Numbered from the stretch's first letter, positions 26,709 to 36,197 are shown. The stretch: DNA of 64,000 bases from an uncultured Christensenellaceae bacterium (GCA_910587445.1 CAJULE010000004.1:4020-68019), one strand, 5' to 3'. The notes: generated by a model from the letters alone, not told the origin. Made by a program: numbers and translations.

Positions 26709-28424
26709 ATGAAAACCGTTTATAAAAAATTAAGCTTGTTGTTTGCGGCGACTTTGCTGCTGTTTGGCATTTTGTCTTTCGCGGCTTGCGGACATACTCA
26801 TACGCCGGCAGAGGCAGTTCGCGAGAACGAAGTCCCCGCTACTTGCACAAAGGGCGGCAGCTACGACGAGGTTGTCTACTGCTCGGAATGCAGCGAGGAA
26901 ATCTCGCGTATACAGAACTTCACCGAAAAGAAGGGACATACGAAAGGCGAACCGACCCGCGAGAACGAAGAGAATGCTTCTTGCGCAAAGGGCGGCAGCT
27001 ATGACGAAGTGGTGAGGTGTACGGACTGCGAAAGCGAGCTTTCGCGCAGGACCGTTACTGTGGAAAAGAGCGCTCACACGCCCAAAGCCGCCGTAAGAGA
27101 GAACGAAGTCGCGGCGACCTGCGCCAAAGCAGGCGGCTACGACGAAGTAGTCTATTGCGACGTGTGCGACGACGAGATAAGCCGTCAGGCAAAGACGACG
27201 GAGAAAGCAGAACACTCCTACGCGACGACATACTCGTCGGACGCGAGCGGACATTGGTATAAGTGCGGTGTTTGCGGAGATAAAAAGGACTTTGCGGCAC
27301 ACACTCCGGGAGCGGACGCTACGGATACGACGGCGCAAAAGTGCACGCTTTGCGACTACGTTATAGCAGGTCCCATAGGTCACGTTCACGCAACGTCGCT
27401 TACGCCCGTTTCCGCTGTGGCGGCGGGATGTACGACGGGCGGAAACAAGGCGTACTATACTTGCAGCTGCGGCAAGTGGTTCGAGGACAGCGCGGCGGCA
27501 AGGGAGATCGAGGACAAGGACAGCGTCAAGACCAAGGCAACGGGACACAGCTACGATACGGGCTGGACGAGCGACGACAACTACCATTGGCACAAGGCAG
27601 TATGCGAGCATACGACTCTTTTAAGCGGCAAAAAGCTCCACTCTTGGGACGACGGTAAGATTGACGGAACGACCAAAACTTACACCTGTACGGTGTGCAA
27701 GGCTACAAAGACCGAGACCGTCGAAGTCGAGGAGTTCGTCGGCGCAAGATATCTCGTAAAGCACGACGAGGGCAATACGGTTACATATCGCTTCGAAGCC
27801 GAGTGCACGAACGTCGGCGGCAAGGAGGGACCCGGCTGGTCGGGTACGTCCAAGGCGATGACAATCGTCGCGGAGACGGCAAGCAACGGCAGCGTCATAA
27901 GCTATCTCTACAAACAAGGGATGTCGGTCAATTTCGTTATCGTATGCGACAGGGACGTAGAGGACGCGACGCTTGTGCTTCGTGCGGGCGCGGAATTCAT
28001 CGATATGCGTATAGATCCTTCCCGCTACAAGATACGCGTCGACCCCGTAAGCGAGCTCGATCTCATACCCGTTTCGGACGGCGGAGCTTGGGGCGCATGG
28101 GATAAGGACTTTTTGAATTATTATAAGGGCGATAAATTTAAAGGCTACTACATTGACAGTTGGGAGTGCGGCGAGATTCACATAAACGCCGACGGCATAA
28201 AGCGCGTTACGGGCATAGCCGACTTTACGATTACGACTTCGTTGAGGCTAAGTAAGGGCGTGAATTCGATTTCGTTCATAACCGACAACGACATAGTTCT
28301 CGGCGGAACGCTCGAAGCAGTCGCTCCCGTCATCGACGCGATAAAGATTACGACAAGCGCCAATCTCGGACTTTACGAGCCCCAAGACAACGGCTACGGA
28401 ACTCACAACGCGGCAATAGAATAA
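26709..28424 (+). CDS. Cys-rich-repeat lipoprotein with CBM6/35-like C-terminal domain
   Basis: The start is ATG 26709, 10 bases after GGAG; TTG 26703 is less likely. A signal peptide ends at lipobox FAAC (Cys27). Residues about 30-215 hold repeated modules with one Cys followed by a CxxC pair (ATCTKGGSYDEVVYCSEC and three similar copies), and two more CxxC-containing modules reach about 330. The C-terminal 200 residues look like a CBM6/35-type beta-sandwich (YRFEAEC start, LSKGVNSISF, APVIDAIKI). The modules resemble those of the giant lipoprotein at 57660-63641. It lies between two GH3 genes and may bind glycans near them. Whether the Cys clusters bind zinc or form disulfides cannot be told; outside the cell disulfides are plausible. 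Confidence 0.75.
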   Translation: MKTVYKKLSLLFAATLLLFGILSFAACGHTHTPAEAVRENEVPATCTKGGSYDEVVYCSECSEEISRIQNFTEKKGHTKGEPTRENEENASCAKGGSYDEVVRCTDCESELSRRTVTVEKSAHTPKAAVRENEVAATCAKAGGYDEVVYCDVCDDEISRQAKTTEKAEHSYATTYSSDASGHWYKCGVCGDKKDFAAHTPGADATDTTAQKCTLCDYVIAGPIGHVHATSLTPVSAVAAGCTTGGNKAYYTCSCGKWFEDSAAAREIEDKDSVKTKATGHSYDTGWTSDDNYHWHKAVCEHTTLLSGKKLHSWDDGKIDGTTKTYTCTVCKATKTETVEVEEFVGARYLVKHDEGNTVTYRFEAECTNVGGKEGPGWSGTSKAMTIVAETASNGSVISYLYKQGMSVNFVIVCDRDVEDATLVLRAGAEFIDMRIDPSRYKIRVDPVSELDLIPVSDGGAWGAWDKDFLNYYKGDKFKGYYIDSWECGEIHINADGIKRVTGIADFTITTSLRLSKGVNSISFITDNDIVLGGTLEAVAPVIDAIKITTSANLGLYEPQDNGYGTHNAAIE

Positions 28425-28456
28425 ACTGAAACATTCGAAAGGAGGGCATTGCCGAA

Positions 28457-31417
28457 ATGAAAATCATACTCAAAAACATGGCGTGCAGAATTTGGCTCGG
28501 AGTGACGGCGGTAGTGCTCGTAATCGCGCTTATCGTAAACGTATTTTTGTGTACGACGTTTAAGACGGCGCTCAGTCAGCTGTTCGGAGAAGGCGCCGTC
28601 GAGCTCGTCGGTGAAAACGAATCGGCGTTCGAAAAGGACTTTAGTACGAAAGCCGAAGCGCTCACAAACGGAAACGACGTAAGCAGGCGCATATGCGAAG
28701 AGGGCTTCACGCTTTTAAAGAATAAGGACGGCGCGCTTCCGCTTTCCGAAACGGAGACGAAGGTCAGCATATTCGGTAAGAATTCCGACGATATGGCGAT
28801 CGGCGGCAGCGGCTCGGGCGGAAGCATAGGAGAAAAGGCGACGACTGTTTTCGACAGTCTCGCGGCAAACGGCTTTACATACAATCCGACGCTCGCGGCG
28901 TTTTATGCGGACGACGCAAGGTCGGGCAAGGGCAGGGACGCGAACCCCAAAGACATGGACAACGGCGAAGCCGTCACGCTTTCCGAGGGCGAAACGCCGC
29001 TTTCCAAGTATACGGACGACGTTTGGAGCTCGTGCGAGCAGTATAAGGACGTGGCGCTCATCGTCATTACACGCATAGGCGGAGAGGGCTTCGATATGCC
29101 GCGCTTCGACGACGATCATTTCTTAAAGCTGAAGAGTAACGAGCTTGCGCTCATAGAAAAGGTAAAGACGCTCGGCTTCGGCAAAATATTGCTCGTCATA
29201 AACGCGGCGGCGACGCTCGAACTCAAAGAGGTTGACGAGGACGACAAGATCGACGCGATTCTGTGGACGGGCTTTGCCGGCGGAAACGGCATGGCGGCGT
29301 TCGGCGAAATCCTTAAGGGTAAGACGACGGACGGCGTGCCTTTCTCGCCCTCGGGAAAGACGGTGGACACGTACGCGGCGGATTTTACGAAAAATCCGAC
29401 ATGGGAGAACATGGGCGCGCAGCTCAAAACGAACGAAAATTTGAGCGGCGACTTCTATCTGACGGTGACGGTCGACAAGCGCACGGGGCTCAAAAAGTAC
29501 GTAGAAAAGGCGGCATATTTCGTCGACTACGAGGAAAATATCTATGTCGGCTACCGCTATTACGAGACGGCTTACGCCGAGGCGAAAGCGGGCAGAATAG
29601 AATACGACTACGAAGAAGAGGTCGTCTATCCGTTCGGTTACGGACTTTCGTATACGAAGTTCGATTGGACGCTTACGAACAAAGCCGAGCTCGAGGGCGT
29701 TAAGCTCGAAAAGGACACGTCGCTCACGTTTAAGGTGAACGTAAAGAACAGCGGTACGCACGCCGGCAGAGATGTGGTGCAGCTTTACGTGACTTTGCCT
29801 TACCTCGGCGGAGTGGAAAAGCCGGCAAAGGTGCTTGTCGGTTTTGCGAAAACAAAACTTCTTGCGCCGGGCGAAACCGACGAAGTGGAGATAACGGTCT
29901 CGAGTCCGTACGACTTTGCGTCTTACGACTATAAGGGTGCAAACGAAAGCGGCAAGCGCGGCTACGTTACGGAAGCGGGAGCGTACGGCTTCCAGATAAG
30001 CTCCGACGCGCATACTCCGGTAATAACGGTAAATGCGGCGGCAGAGAATAACATATATTACGAAGCGGACCCCGTGACGGAAAACAGGGTGGAAAATCTC
30101 TTTACCGACAACGAGGATTCGTCCCTTGATTCCGATACCGAGCTCGGCGAGCTCCTTTCGAGGAAAGATTTCGACGTTCTTCCCGTGCGCCGCACGGAAG
30201 AGGAGCGCGACGTTTCGAACAGGAGCGAATGGGTAAAGGCAATAGAGGAATCCGAATCCCGTTCCAACCGTCCTCTTAAGAGCGTGGCTATGCCCGTGAC
30301 GAATAAGGACAGCGGCATAAAGCTCATACAGCTTCGCGGACTCGACTACGACGCCGACGAATTGACGAAATTTATAGACCAGCTTTCCGTTTCGGAAATG
30401 AGCGATCTCGTAAACAAGGGTGCGTTCCGTACCGAGGCGATAGCGCGTCTCGGCGTGCCGCTTACGACGGCGGCGGACGGACCCGTGGGCTTTTGCAATT
30501 TCATTTCTTCGGCGGCTGTGTACGACACCTGCAAGTATCCCTGCGAGGTCGTTATAGCTTCCACCTGGAACGTCGAGCGCGCGAGGGATATGGGCGTTGC
30601 GGTCGGCAACGAGGGGCTTATAGGCAACGAAAAGGGCGATAAACTCCCGTACAGCGGCTGGTACGCACCGGGACTGAACATCCACCGCACGCCGTTCGGC
30701 GGAAGAAACTTCGAGTACTACAGCGAAGATCCTCTTCTGTCCGGCGCGCTTACGGCGGCGGTCGCGGAAGGCGCGGCAAGCAAGGGCGTATGGGTGGCTA
30801 TGAAGCACTTTGCGCTCAACGAGCAGGAGACGCACAGAAGCTCCAACGGACTGCTGACGTGGGCAACCGAGCAGTCCATGCGAGAGATCTATCTCAAAGC
30901 GTTCGAAATAGCCGTGAAGAAATGTATGGCGAACGATGTAAAGACGCTCGGCATAATGAGTTCGTTCAACCGAATAGGCGAGTATTGGACGGGCGGAGAC
31001 TACAGACTGCTCACCACGATACTTCGCGAAGAATGGGGCTTTAAAGGGCTTGTCATATGCGACTTCAACACCTGCTCGCATATGGTGAATTCCGATATGC
31101 ACTACGCAGGCGGCGATCTCAATCTCGAGCTTGCCGGACTGCGGGTATGGAAGCCCGACGCGAAAAACGCCACCGACGTTACCGTCCTCAAACAGGCGTC
31201 GAAAAACATTCTGTATGTAATCGCGAACAGCAATGCGATGCGCGGCGACTTTATCCTTCATATGCCGACTTGGCAAGTTTTTATGATAGTCGTCGACGTC
31301 GTTCTGTTTGTCGGTCTTTCCGCGTGGGGCGTTGCGGTCATAATACGTGCGTTGAAAAAGAAGAACTTCGAATCCGAAGCGGAGACGGGCGGATCCGATC
31401 CTATCGAGGAAAAGTGA
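28457..31417 (+). CDS. Membrane-anchored permuted GH3 enzyme
   Basis: This 986-residue protein begins with an uncleaved signal anchor (about 10-34) after a GGAGG site, and ends with a second membrane helix (about 938-962) and an acidic tail. Between them is an exported GH3 enzyme in permuted order: C-domain (EEGFTLLKNKDGALPL near 80), Fn3-like domain (about 395-525), then the TIM barrel with MKHFALNEQETHR and nucleophile Asp869 in GLVICDFNTC. GH3 enzymes remove beta-linked glucose, xylose or N-acetylglucosamine from chain ends; the motif set here fits beta-glucosidase-like members. It is the last gene of the unit begun at 22391, followed by a strong terminator. Confidence 0.9.
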   Translation: MKIILKNMACRIWLGVTAVVLVIALIVNVFLCTTFKTALSQLFGEGAVELVGENESAFEKDFSTKAEALTNGNDVSRRICEEGFTLLKNKDGALPLSETETKVSIFGKNSDDMAIGGSGSGGSIGEKATTVFDSLAANGFTYNPTLAAFYADDARSGKGRDANPKDMDNGEAVTLSEGETPLSKYTDDVWSSCEQYKDVALIVITRIGGEGFDMPRFDDDHFLKLKSNELALIEKVKTLGFGKILLVINAAATLELKEVDEDDKIDAILWTGFAGGNGMAAFGEILKGKTTDGVPFSPSGKTVDTYAADFTKNPTWENMGAQLKTNENLSGDFYLTVTVDKRTGLKKYVEKAAYFVDYEENIYVGYRYYETAYAEAKAGRIEYDYEEEVVYPFGYGLSYTKFDWTLTNKAELEGVKLEKDTSLTFKVNVKNSGTHAGRDVVQLYVTLPYLGGVEKPAKVLVGFAKTKLLAPGETDEVEITVSSPYDFASYDYKGANESGKRGYVTEAGAYGFQISSDAHTPVITVNAAAENNIYYEADPVTENRVENLFTDNEDSSLDSDTELGELLSRKDFDVLPVRRTEEERDVSNRSEWVKAIEESESRSNRPLKSVAMPVTNKDSGIKLIQLRGLDYDADELTKFIDQLSVSEMSDLVNKGAFRTEAIARLGVPLTTAADGPVGFCNFISSAAVYDTCKYPCEVVIASTWNVERARDMGVAVGNEGLIGNEKGDKLPYSGWYAPGLNIHRTPFGGRNFEYYSEDPLLSGALTAAVAEGAASKGVWVAMKHFALNEQETHRSSNGLLTWATEQSMREIYLKAFEIAVKKCMANDVKTLGIMSSFNRIGEYWTGGDYRLLTTILREEWGFKGLVICDFNTCSHMVNSDMHYAGGDLNLELAGLRVWKPDAKNATDVTVLKQASKNILYVIANSNAMRGDFILHMPTWQVFMIVVDVVLFVGLSAWGVAVIIRALKKKNFESEAETGGSDPIEEK

Positions 31418-31439
31418 GCGCGGCGAATTGCGGCGAAAC

Positions 31440-31475
31440 AAAATCGGAACTTAGAGATAAGCTCCGATTTTTTCT
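31440..31475 (+). terminator. Rho-independent terminator of the first GH3 unit
   Basis: AAATCGGA (31441-31448) and TCCGATTT (31463-31470) form an 8-bp stem followed by TTTTCT, 23 bases after the GH3 stop codon. Confidence 0.9.
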
Positions 31476-31490
31476 CTTATGCAATTTTTC

Positions 31491-31519
31491 TTGACTTTTG
31501 GTGCGCGTCGCTCTATAAT
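31491..31519 (+). promoter_or_regulatory. Sigma-A promoter of the ferritin gene
   Basis: TTGACT and TATAAT are spaced by 17 bases, 28 bases before the ferritin ATG. Confidence 0.88.
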
Positions 31520-31546
31520 GATTTCGATAAACTATCGGAGGTCACT

Positions 31547-32065
31547 ATGATAAACGAAAAAATAGCAAAGCTCATAAACACGCAGGTGAACAAGGAATTT
31601 TATTCCGCCTATCTCTATCTCGATTTCGCGAATTATTATGCGGACGCGGGACTCGACGGATTTGCGCATTGGTACGAGGTGCAGGCTCATGAGGAGCGCG
31701 ACCACGCAATGATGATGCGCCGCTACCTTATCGACAACGGCGTAAAGGTGAGCTTCGACAAGATAGACAAGCCCGACAAGAAATTCGCAAGCAACATCGA
31801 TCCGCTTAAGGCGGGGCTCGAGCACGAGAAGTACGTCACGGAGCTTATAAATACGATATATGCCGCGGCTTTCGAGCTCAAGGATTTCAAGACCATGCAG
31901 TTCCTCGATTGGTTCATTAAAGAGCAGGGCGAGGAGGAGAAGAACGCCGACGATATGGTGAGAAAAATGCAGCTTTTCGGCGGCGACGCAAAGGGCTTGT
32001 ATGCGCTTAACGCCGAGCTTGCCGCTCGCGTCTATGCGCCTTCGGCTACGGGACCTGCAATGTAA
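31547..32065 (+). CDS. ftnA: Ferritin (FtnA-type iron storage protein)
   Basis: The 172-residue protein has the length and four-helix pattern of bacterial non-haem ferritins. The ferroxidase-centre residues are visible: Glu near 17 in NKEFYSAYLY, the EERDH cluster near 50-54, and a helix-C Glu in LEHEKY. Ferritins oxidise Fe(II) and store it as a mineral in a 24-subunit shell in the cytoplasm. The gene has its own promoter and terminator and is therefore independent of the GH3 genes on both sides. A GGAGG site precedes the ATG by 6 bases. Confidence 0.95.
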   Translation: MINEKIAKLINTQVNKEFYSAYLYLDFANYYADAGLDGFAHWYEVQAHEERDHAMMMRRYLIDNGVKVSFDKIDKPDKKFASNIDPLKAGLEHEKYVTELINTIYAAAFELKDFKTMQFLDWFIKEQGEEEKNADDMVRKMQLFGGDAKGLYALNAELAARVYAPSATGPAM

Positions 32066-32087
32066 AACGTAAGAATCAAAAAAACAC

Positions 32088-32121
32088 AAACGGTATTTTC
32101 TTCGGAAAGTACCGTTTTTTT
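32088..32121 (+). terminator. Rho-independent terminator of the ferritin gene
   Basis: AAACGGTA and TACCGTTT pair around a TTTTCTTCGGAAAG loop, followed by TTTTT. Confidence 0.92.
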
Positions 32122-32260
32122 CATTGCCTTTGTCGGTAAGACGGATTTTTTTCGCACATACTACTTACGCTGTGAGAGAATATTTTGCCCCTCTTTCGCC
32201 GCGTGGTTGTAAGAAACGAAAAATGTGTAAAAAACGCAATATAAAAAAATAAAAATGCAA

Positions 32261-32288
32261 TTGACATTTCGGGGGGGGGTCGTAAAAT
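32261..32288 (+). promoter_or_regulatory. Promoter with nine-G tract in the spacer (candidate phase-variable)
   Basis: TTGACA (32261-32266) and TAAAAT (32283-32288) enclose a 16-base spacer that contains nine G (32271-32279). A-rich sequence precedes the -35 box. A gain of one G would give the optimal 17-base spacing. The downstream genes encode a small membrane protein and a GH3 enzyme. The rest of 32121-32373 holds AT-rich sequence and a weak hairpin at 32311-32332. Confidence 0.75.
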
Positions 32289-32373
32289 GTACTCGTAAAA
32301 TAGTAATATTATTCGCCCTCGCAAAAGCTCGGGCGGTGTGTATTTATGTGGATAACGGGCAGTCGGAGGAAAT

Positions 32374-32787
32374 ATGATAAGAGACTATTTAAAGGATAAA
32401 GCCGTGGGCTTTTGGTTCACGGCGGCGATCGCGGCGCTGACGCTCGCTACGGCGATCGTGTATGCCGTGTGCTATGCCGGTACGGAAAATATAAATTGGG
32501 TCGCGTTCGCCTTGATGCTTGCGGCATTTGCGGGCGCCGTCGTGCCCGTCGCTTTTGGGAAGTTGAAATTCGCGCCGTACATACAGGCGGCGTTCGTATT
32601 TCTGTCGCTGCTGTTTTTCATATACGGCATCTATTACTATGTGTCCGTGGTGCTTGTCGGTATCGACCTCGATTCGTTCGATCCCGAGTTCATCGTGTGT
32701 ACGGTGCTGTATGCGGTCACGTTCGGACTAAGCGTCGCAAACGTATTTTTGAAACAGGTAAAAAGCGAGGTGCGGGAAAATGCGTAA
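32374..32787 (+). CDS. Small four-helix membrane protein, unknown function
   Basis: The 137-residue protein follows a GGAGGAAAT site and has four hydrophobic segments (about 12-32, 40-60, 68-92 and 108-128) separated by short loops. I do not recognise a family with a known role. Its last eight bases overlap the start of the GH3 gene at 32780 in another frame, so the two are translationally coupled, and the conserved-looking pairing suggests a membrane partner or export/anchoring helper for that GH3 enzyme. It lies directly behind the poly-G promoter, so any phase variation would affect it first. Confidence 0.8.
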   Translation: MIRDYLKDKAVGFWFTAAIAALTLATAIVYAVCYAGTENINWVAFALMLAAFAGAVVPVAFGKLKFAPYIQAAFVFLSLLFFIYGIYYYVSVVLVGIDLDSFDPEFIVCTVLYAVTFGLSVANVFLKQVKSEVRENA

Positions 32788-35755
32788 GCTTATCGTAAAA
32801 ATCGCCGCAGTCGTAAGTACGATATTGTTCGGTTTTATGATTTGCGTGACCGTTATCACATCCGAAAACAGAACGGCGGTAAACAATTATTTCAACGTGC
32901 AGGACTTTAAGGTGGTAGTGCCCGACGGCGTGTCCACGGAAGACACCGAGTATTTCGAAAGCAGATTCGAAAATCTCGCCTCGCTCATAGAGGCGGGAAG
33001 GGCGACCGCCGAAGAGGTCGAAGCCGAGGGGGCGGTGCTTCTCAAAAACGACGGCAATGCGCTGCCGCTCGGGGAAGGCAGTAAGGTGAGCCTTTTCGGC
33101 ATATCGTCTGTCGATCCCGCTTACGGCGGAAGAGGCTCGGCGCAGGCGCTTCAACCTCTGCCGCCCGTCACTCCGAAAGAGGGCTTCGAACACGCGGAAT
33201 TGAAAGTCAATCCCACGCTCGACGCATTCTACTCCGCGCCGACGTCCGCAGTCTATAAGCGCGCGGGCAGGGGAGCGAGTGCAAAGATAAACGACGCTCC
33301 CTGGGCGGATGTGATTTCGGGCATAGGCGGCGATTCTTCGATCGCCGAGTACGGCGATGCGGCTGTGTATATAATGACGCGCGTGGGCGGAGAAGGCTCG
33401 GATATGTCGAGGACGGGCACGGACGGCGAGGGCGGAGACTATCTCAAGCTTTCGGAGATCGAGCGCGGCATTCTTACGGGACTCGCAAACCTCAAGGCGC
33501 AGGGCAAAGTCAAGAAAATAATCGTGCTCCTTAACGCCGCAAACCAAATAGAGAGCGGCTTTCTCGACGACAAGGCGTATTCCATAGACGCGGCTCTTTG
33601 GATAGGCAGCGTCGGCATAAACGGCTTCAATGCCGTCGGCGATATAATCGCGGGCAAGGTGACGCCTTCTGGACGCCTTTCCGATACTTTTTGGTACGAT
33701 CACGACGACAATCCCGCGACGGTAAACGTGGGTGCGTTTAATTACGAGGGGGCGGCGGCTTTCGATTTGCCAAAGTCCGGCACCGACGTCGACGCGAAAT
33801 ACAATTCCTACGTCGTATACGAAGAGGGCGTTTACGTCGGCTATCGCTATGCGGAGACGAGGTATTACGACGTCGTGACAAAACGTCCCAATGCGGGCGA
33901 TTTCGTCTATTCCGACGTGATCTCCCATCCGTTCGGATACGGTATGTCATACACCGACTTCGAATTTTCGGATTACGCTCTCGAGGATAACGAAGACGGA
34001 ACGCTTACCGTCAAAGTGACCGTCAAAAACGTCGGCGAAACGTACGGCGGCAAAGAGGTGGTTCAGATCTATGTCAAAAAGCCGTTCGGAAAGTTCGACG
34101 AGGACAGAGGCATAGAAAAGCCCGCCGTCGAGCTTGTCGGCTTTGCAAAGACCGACGTGCTTGCGCCGAAAACGGGCACGGAGACTTTGGAGATCGTTAT
34201 AGATAAAAAGGATCTCGCCGTTTACGACGCAAACGTCGCAAAGACCTATATTCTTACGGAGGGCGACTATCTTATTGCGGCGGGCAAAGACGCGCATGAC
34301 GCACTGAACAATATCCTTGCCTACGAGGGCTATGCGAGGAGCGACGGAATGGACGCGGACGGCAACTCCGCGCTTGTGGGCAAGACGACGCTTTCTCTCG
34401 ACGAAAAGACCTATTCCGTGTCGCGTGCGACGCAAAATGCTATAGGCAATCTGTTCGACCACGTAGACGTAAACAAGTATTTTTCGGCTTCGGAAAACTC
34501 GGTCGGATACATGACGCGCACCGATTGGACGGGCAGTATTCCAAGGTCCGCGGCAAAGCTTAAGATGACGCAAAAGCTTCGCGACGACCTCGTAAAGCAG
34601 GACGACTGCGCGGTAATTCCCGCCGACGGTACGGAATATCCGACATACGGCAAGGACTCGGACCTCAACCTAATAGATCTGCGCGTCGACGAAAACGGCG
34701 ATCCCGTTTCTTACGACGACGAAAAGTGGGACGAGCTTCTCGACAAGCTCACTTGGAACGAGACGGTCGAGCTTCTTATTTCCGGACTTCAAAGTACGAA
34801 AAATCTTATTTCGATCATAAAGCCGGGTACGGTCGAGCAAAACGGACCCACGGGGCTCACTCAGCCTTACAACAAAAACCCTCTCGGCAGGGCGGCGCGC
34901 ATGGACGATCCCGACAAGGAAAAGACGCCGCCGTACTATCCGTGCGTCGGTATTCTTGCGGCTTCATTCGATACGCGTATGGCGGAGAAGTACGGAGATA
35001 TGCTCGGCGAGGACGCTATTTGGGCGGGATATGCCGGCTTCTACGGCATAGGGCTTAACACGCACCGCAGCGCCTACGGCGGCAGAGCGTACGAGTATTA
35101 CAGCGAAGATCCCTTCCTTACGGGCAGTATGGCAAGCGTGCAGGTCGCCGCGCTTCAATCCCACGGATGCAACGCTTACGTCAAGCATTTTGCTCTCAAC
35201 GACGGCGAAGCGCAGCGCACGGGTATAAGCGTGTGGGCAAATGAGCAGACTTTAAGGGAGATATATTTGAGACCGTTCGAAACCGCTGTCGTAAAGGGCG
35301 GCGCGATGAACGCAATGTCGGCGTTCAACCGCCTTGGCGCGTACAACTGTCCCGCGGACAGGGCGCTCCTCACGGATTTCCTTCGCGGCGAGCTCGGCAT
35401 GAAAGGCTTCGTGGTCTCCGATATGTATTCGATAGGCTATAAGGCGGCGCAAATGCCGATATTCCTTGCGGCGGGTTGCGATTTGCCCGACGGAGAAATA
35501 GAAAAGGGCAATCCGTATAAGGCGTTTGCGAAAAACCACGGCGAAACGGCGTGGCAGATGCGCGAAGCGGCAAAACGCGTGCTGTACGCCACAGTGCAGA
35601 GCAACGCCATGAACGGTTTTTCGACCGAAATGTATATAGTAAAAGTCGTACCCGGCTGGCAAGCCGCCGTCATTGCTCTCGATTGCCTGTTCGGCGCAAT
35701 GTTTGCGGCAAGCGCGGTCTGTGCGGTATTGATGATCTTAAAGGGCTCCCGATGA
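32780..35755 (+). CDS. Membrane-anchored permuted GH3 enzyme
   Basis: The 991-residue protein has an N-terminal signal anchor (about 5-27) and a C-terminal helix (about 960-985) ending in a short basic tail. The permuted GH3 core is complete: C-domain (VEAEGAVLLKNDGNALPL near 80), Fn3-like domain (about 395-520), and the TIM barrel with VKHFALNDGEAQR and nucleophile Asp881 in GFVVSDMYS. It shares architecture with the enzyme at 28457-31417 but differs in loop sequences, suggesting a different beta-glycoside. The start overlaps the small membrane protein by eight bases. It depends on the G-tract promoter upstream unless an unseen promoter lies within the small gene. Confidence 0.9.
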   Translation: MRKLIVKIAAVVSTILFGFMICVTVITSENRTAVNNYFNVQDFKVVVPDGVSTEDTEYFESRFENLASLIEAGRATAEEVEAEGAVLLKNDGNALPLGEGSKVSLFGISSVDPAYGGRGSAQALQPLPPVTPKEGFEHAELKVNPTLDAFYSAPTSAVYKRAGRGASAKINDAPWADVISGIGGDSSIAEYGDAAVYIMTRVGGEGSDMSRTGTDGEGGDYLKLSEIERGILTGLANLKAQGKVKKIIVLLNAANQIESGFLDDKAYSIDAALWIGSVGINGFNAVGDIIAGKVTPSGRLSDTFWYDHDDNPATVNVGAFNYEGAAAFDLPKSGTDVDAKYNSYVVYEEGVYVGYRYAETRYYDVVTKRPNAGDFVYSDVISHPFGYGMSYTDFEFSDYALEDNEDGTLTVKVTVKNVGETYGGKEVVQIYVKKPFGKFDEDRGIEKPAVELVGFAKTDVLAPKTGTETLEIVIDKKDLAVYDANVAKTYILTEGDYLIAAGKDAHDALNNILAYEGYARSDGMDADGNSALVGKTTLSLDEKTYSVSRATQNAIGNLFDHVDVNKYFSASENSVGYMTRTDWTGSIPRSAAKLKMTQKLRDDLVKQDDCAVIPADGTEYPTYGKDSDLNLIDLRVDENGDPVSYDDEKWDELLDKLTWNETVELLISGLQSTKNLISIIKPGTVEQNGPTGLTQPYNKNPLGRAARMDDPDKEKTPPYYPCVGILAASFDTRMAEKYGDMLGEDAIWAGYAGFYGIGLNTHRSAYGGRAYEYYSEDPFLTGSMASVQVAALQSHGCNAYVKHFALNDGEAQRTGISVWANEQTLREIYLRPFETAVVKGGAMNAMSAFNRLGAYNCPADRALLTDFLRGELGMKGFVVSDMYSIGYKAAQMPIFLAAGCDLPDGEIEKGNPYKAFAKNHGETAWQMREAAKRVLYATVQSNAMNGFSTEMYIVKVVPGWQAAVIALDCLFGAMFAASAVCAVLMILKGSR

Positions 35756-35783
35756 GATAATAATATAAAAGGAGAAATATTAT

Positions 35784-36197
35784 ATGAAGAAGTTGTTTTC
35801 AAGGATGTTACCTGCGCTTATAATTGCGCTTTCGCTGTGCTTCGGAGCGCTCTCGCTTACGGCTTGCGGCGAAAAGGATATGGTGTTCACGGGTCAGGGC
35901 GAAATGCGCGGAATGAAGATCGATTGCACGCTCACGCTTGCGACGGACGGAACGGCAAAGCTCGCCGCCGTAATAGATACGGAGATCCAGAGCATAAAGG
36001 ACCAGATAGAGCCCATGCTTCAGGCAAGCGGCACGTTCGAGGTAAAGGACAATGTCTACACCGTCACGCTCGGAGAGGGCGCAACGGCTCGCACTTTTAC
36101 GTCGACCTACGACTCGGCGACAAAGACTCACACCATAGCTTATTCGATAGTCGGACCCGAAGGCAGCGTTCCCGTAACTCTCACCTGCAAGGCGTAA
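35784..36197 (+). CDS. Small lipoprotein, unknown function
   Basis: A 137-residue protein with signal peptide and lipobox LTAC (Cys28), preceded by AAGGAGAAA. The mature part is an all-beta-looking sequence (GQGEMRGMKIDCTLTLATDG, then alternating T/V strands) of about 110 residues, of the type seen in small beta-barrel or copper-resistance-like lipoproteins, but I cannot assign a family. It starts 28 bases after the GH3 stop and is closed by a terminator, so it probably belongs to the same transcript and the same cell-surface process. Confidence 0.75.
   Translation: MKKLFSRMLPALIIALSLCFGALSLTACGEKDMVFTGQGEMRGMKIDCTLTLATDGTAKLAAVIDTEIQSIKDQIEPMLQASGTFEVKDNVYTVTLGEGATARTFTSTYDSATKTHTIAYSIVGPEGSVPVTLTCKA

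Noticed and set aside
31440..32121. Ferritin as part of the GH3 system
   Set aside because: It is insulated by its own consensus promoter and by terminators on both sides, so the adjacency is probably incidental.
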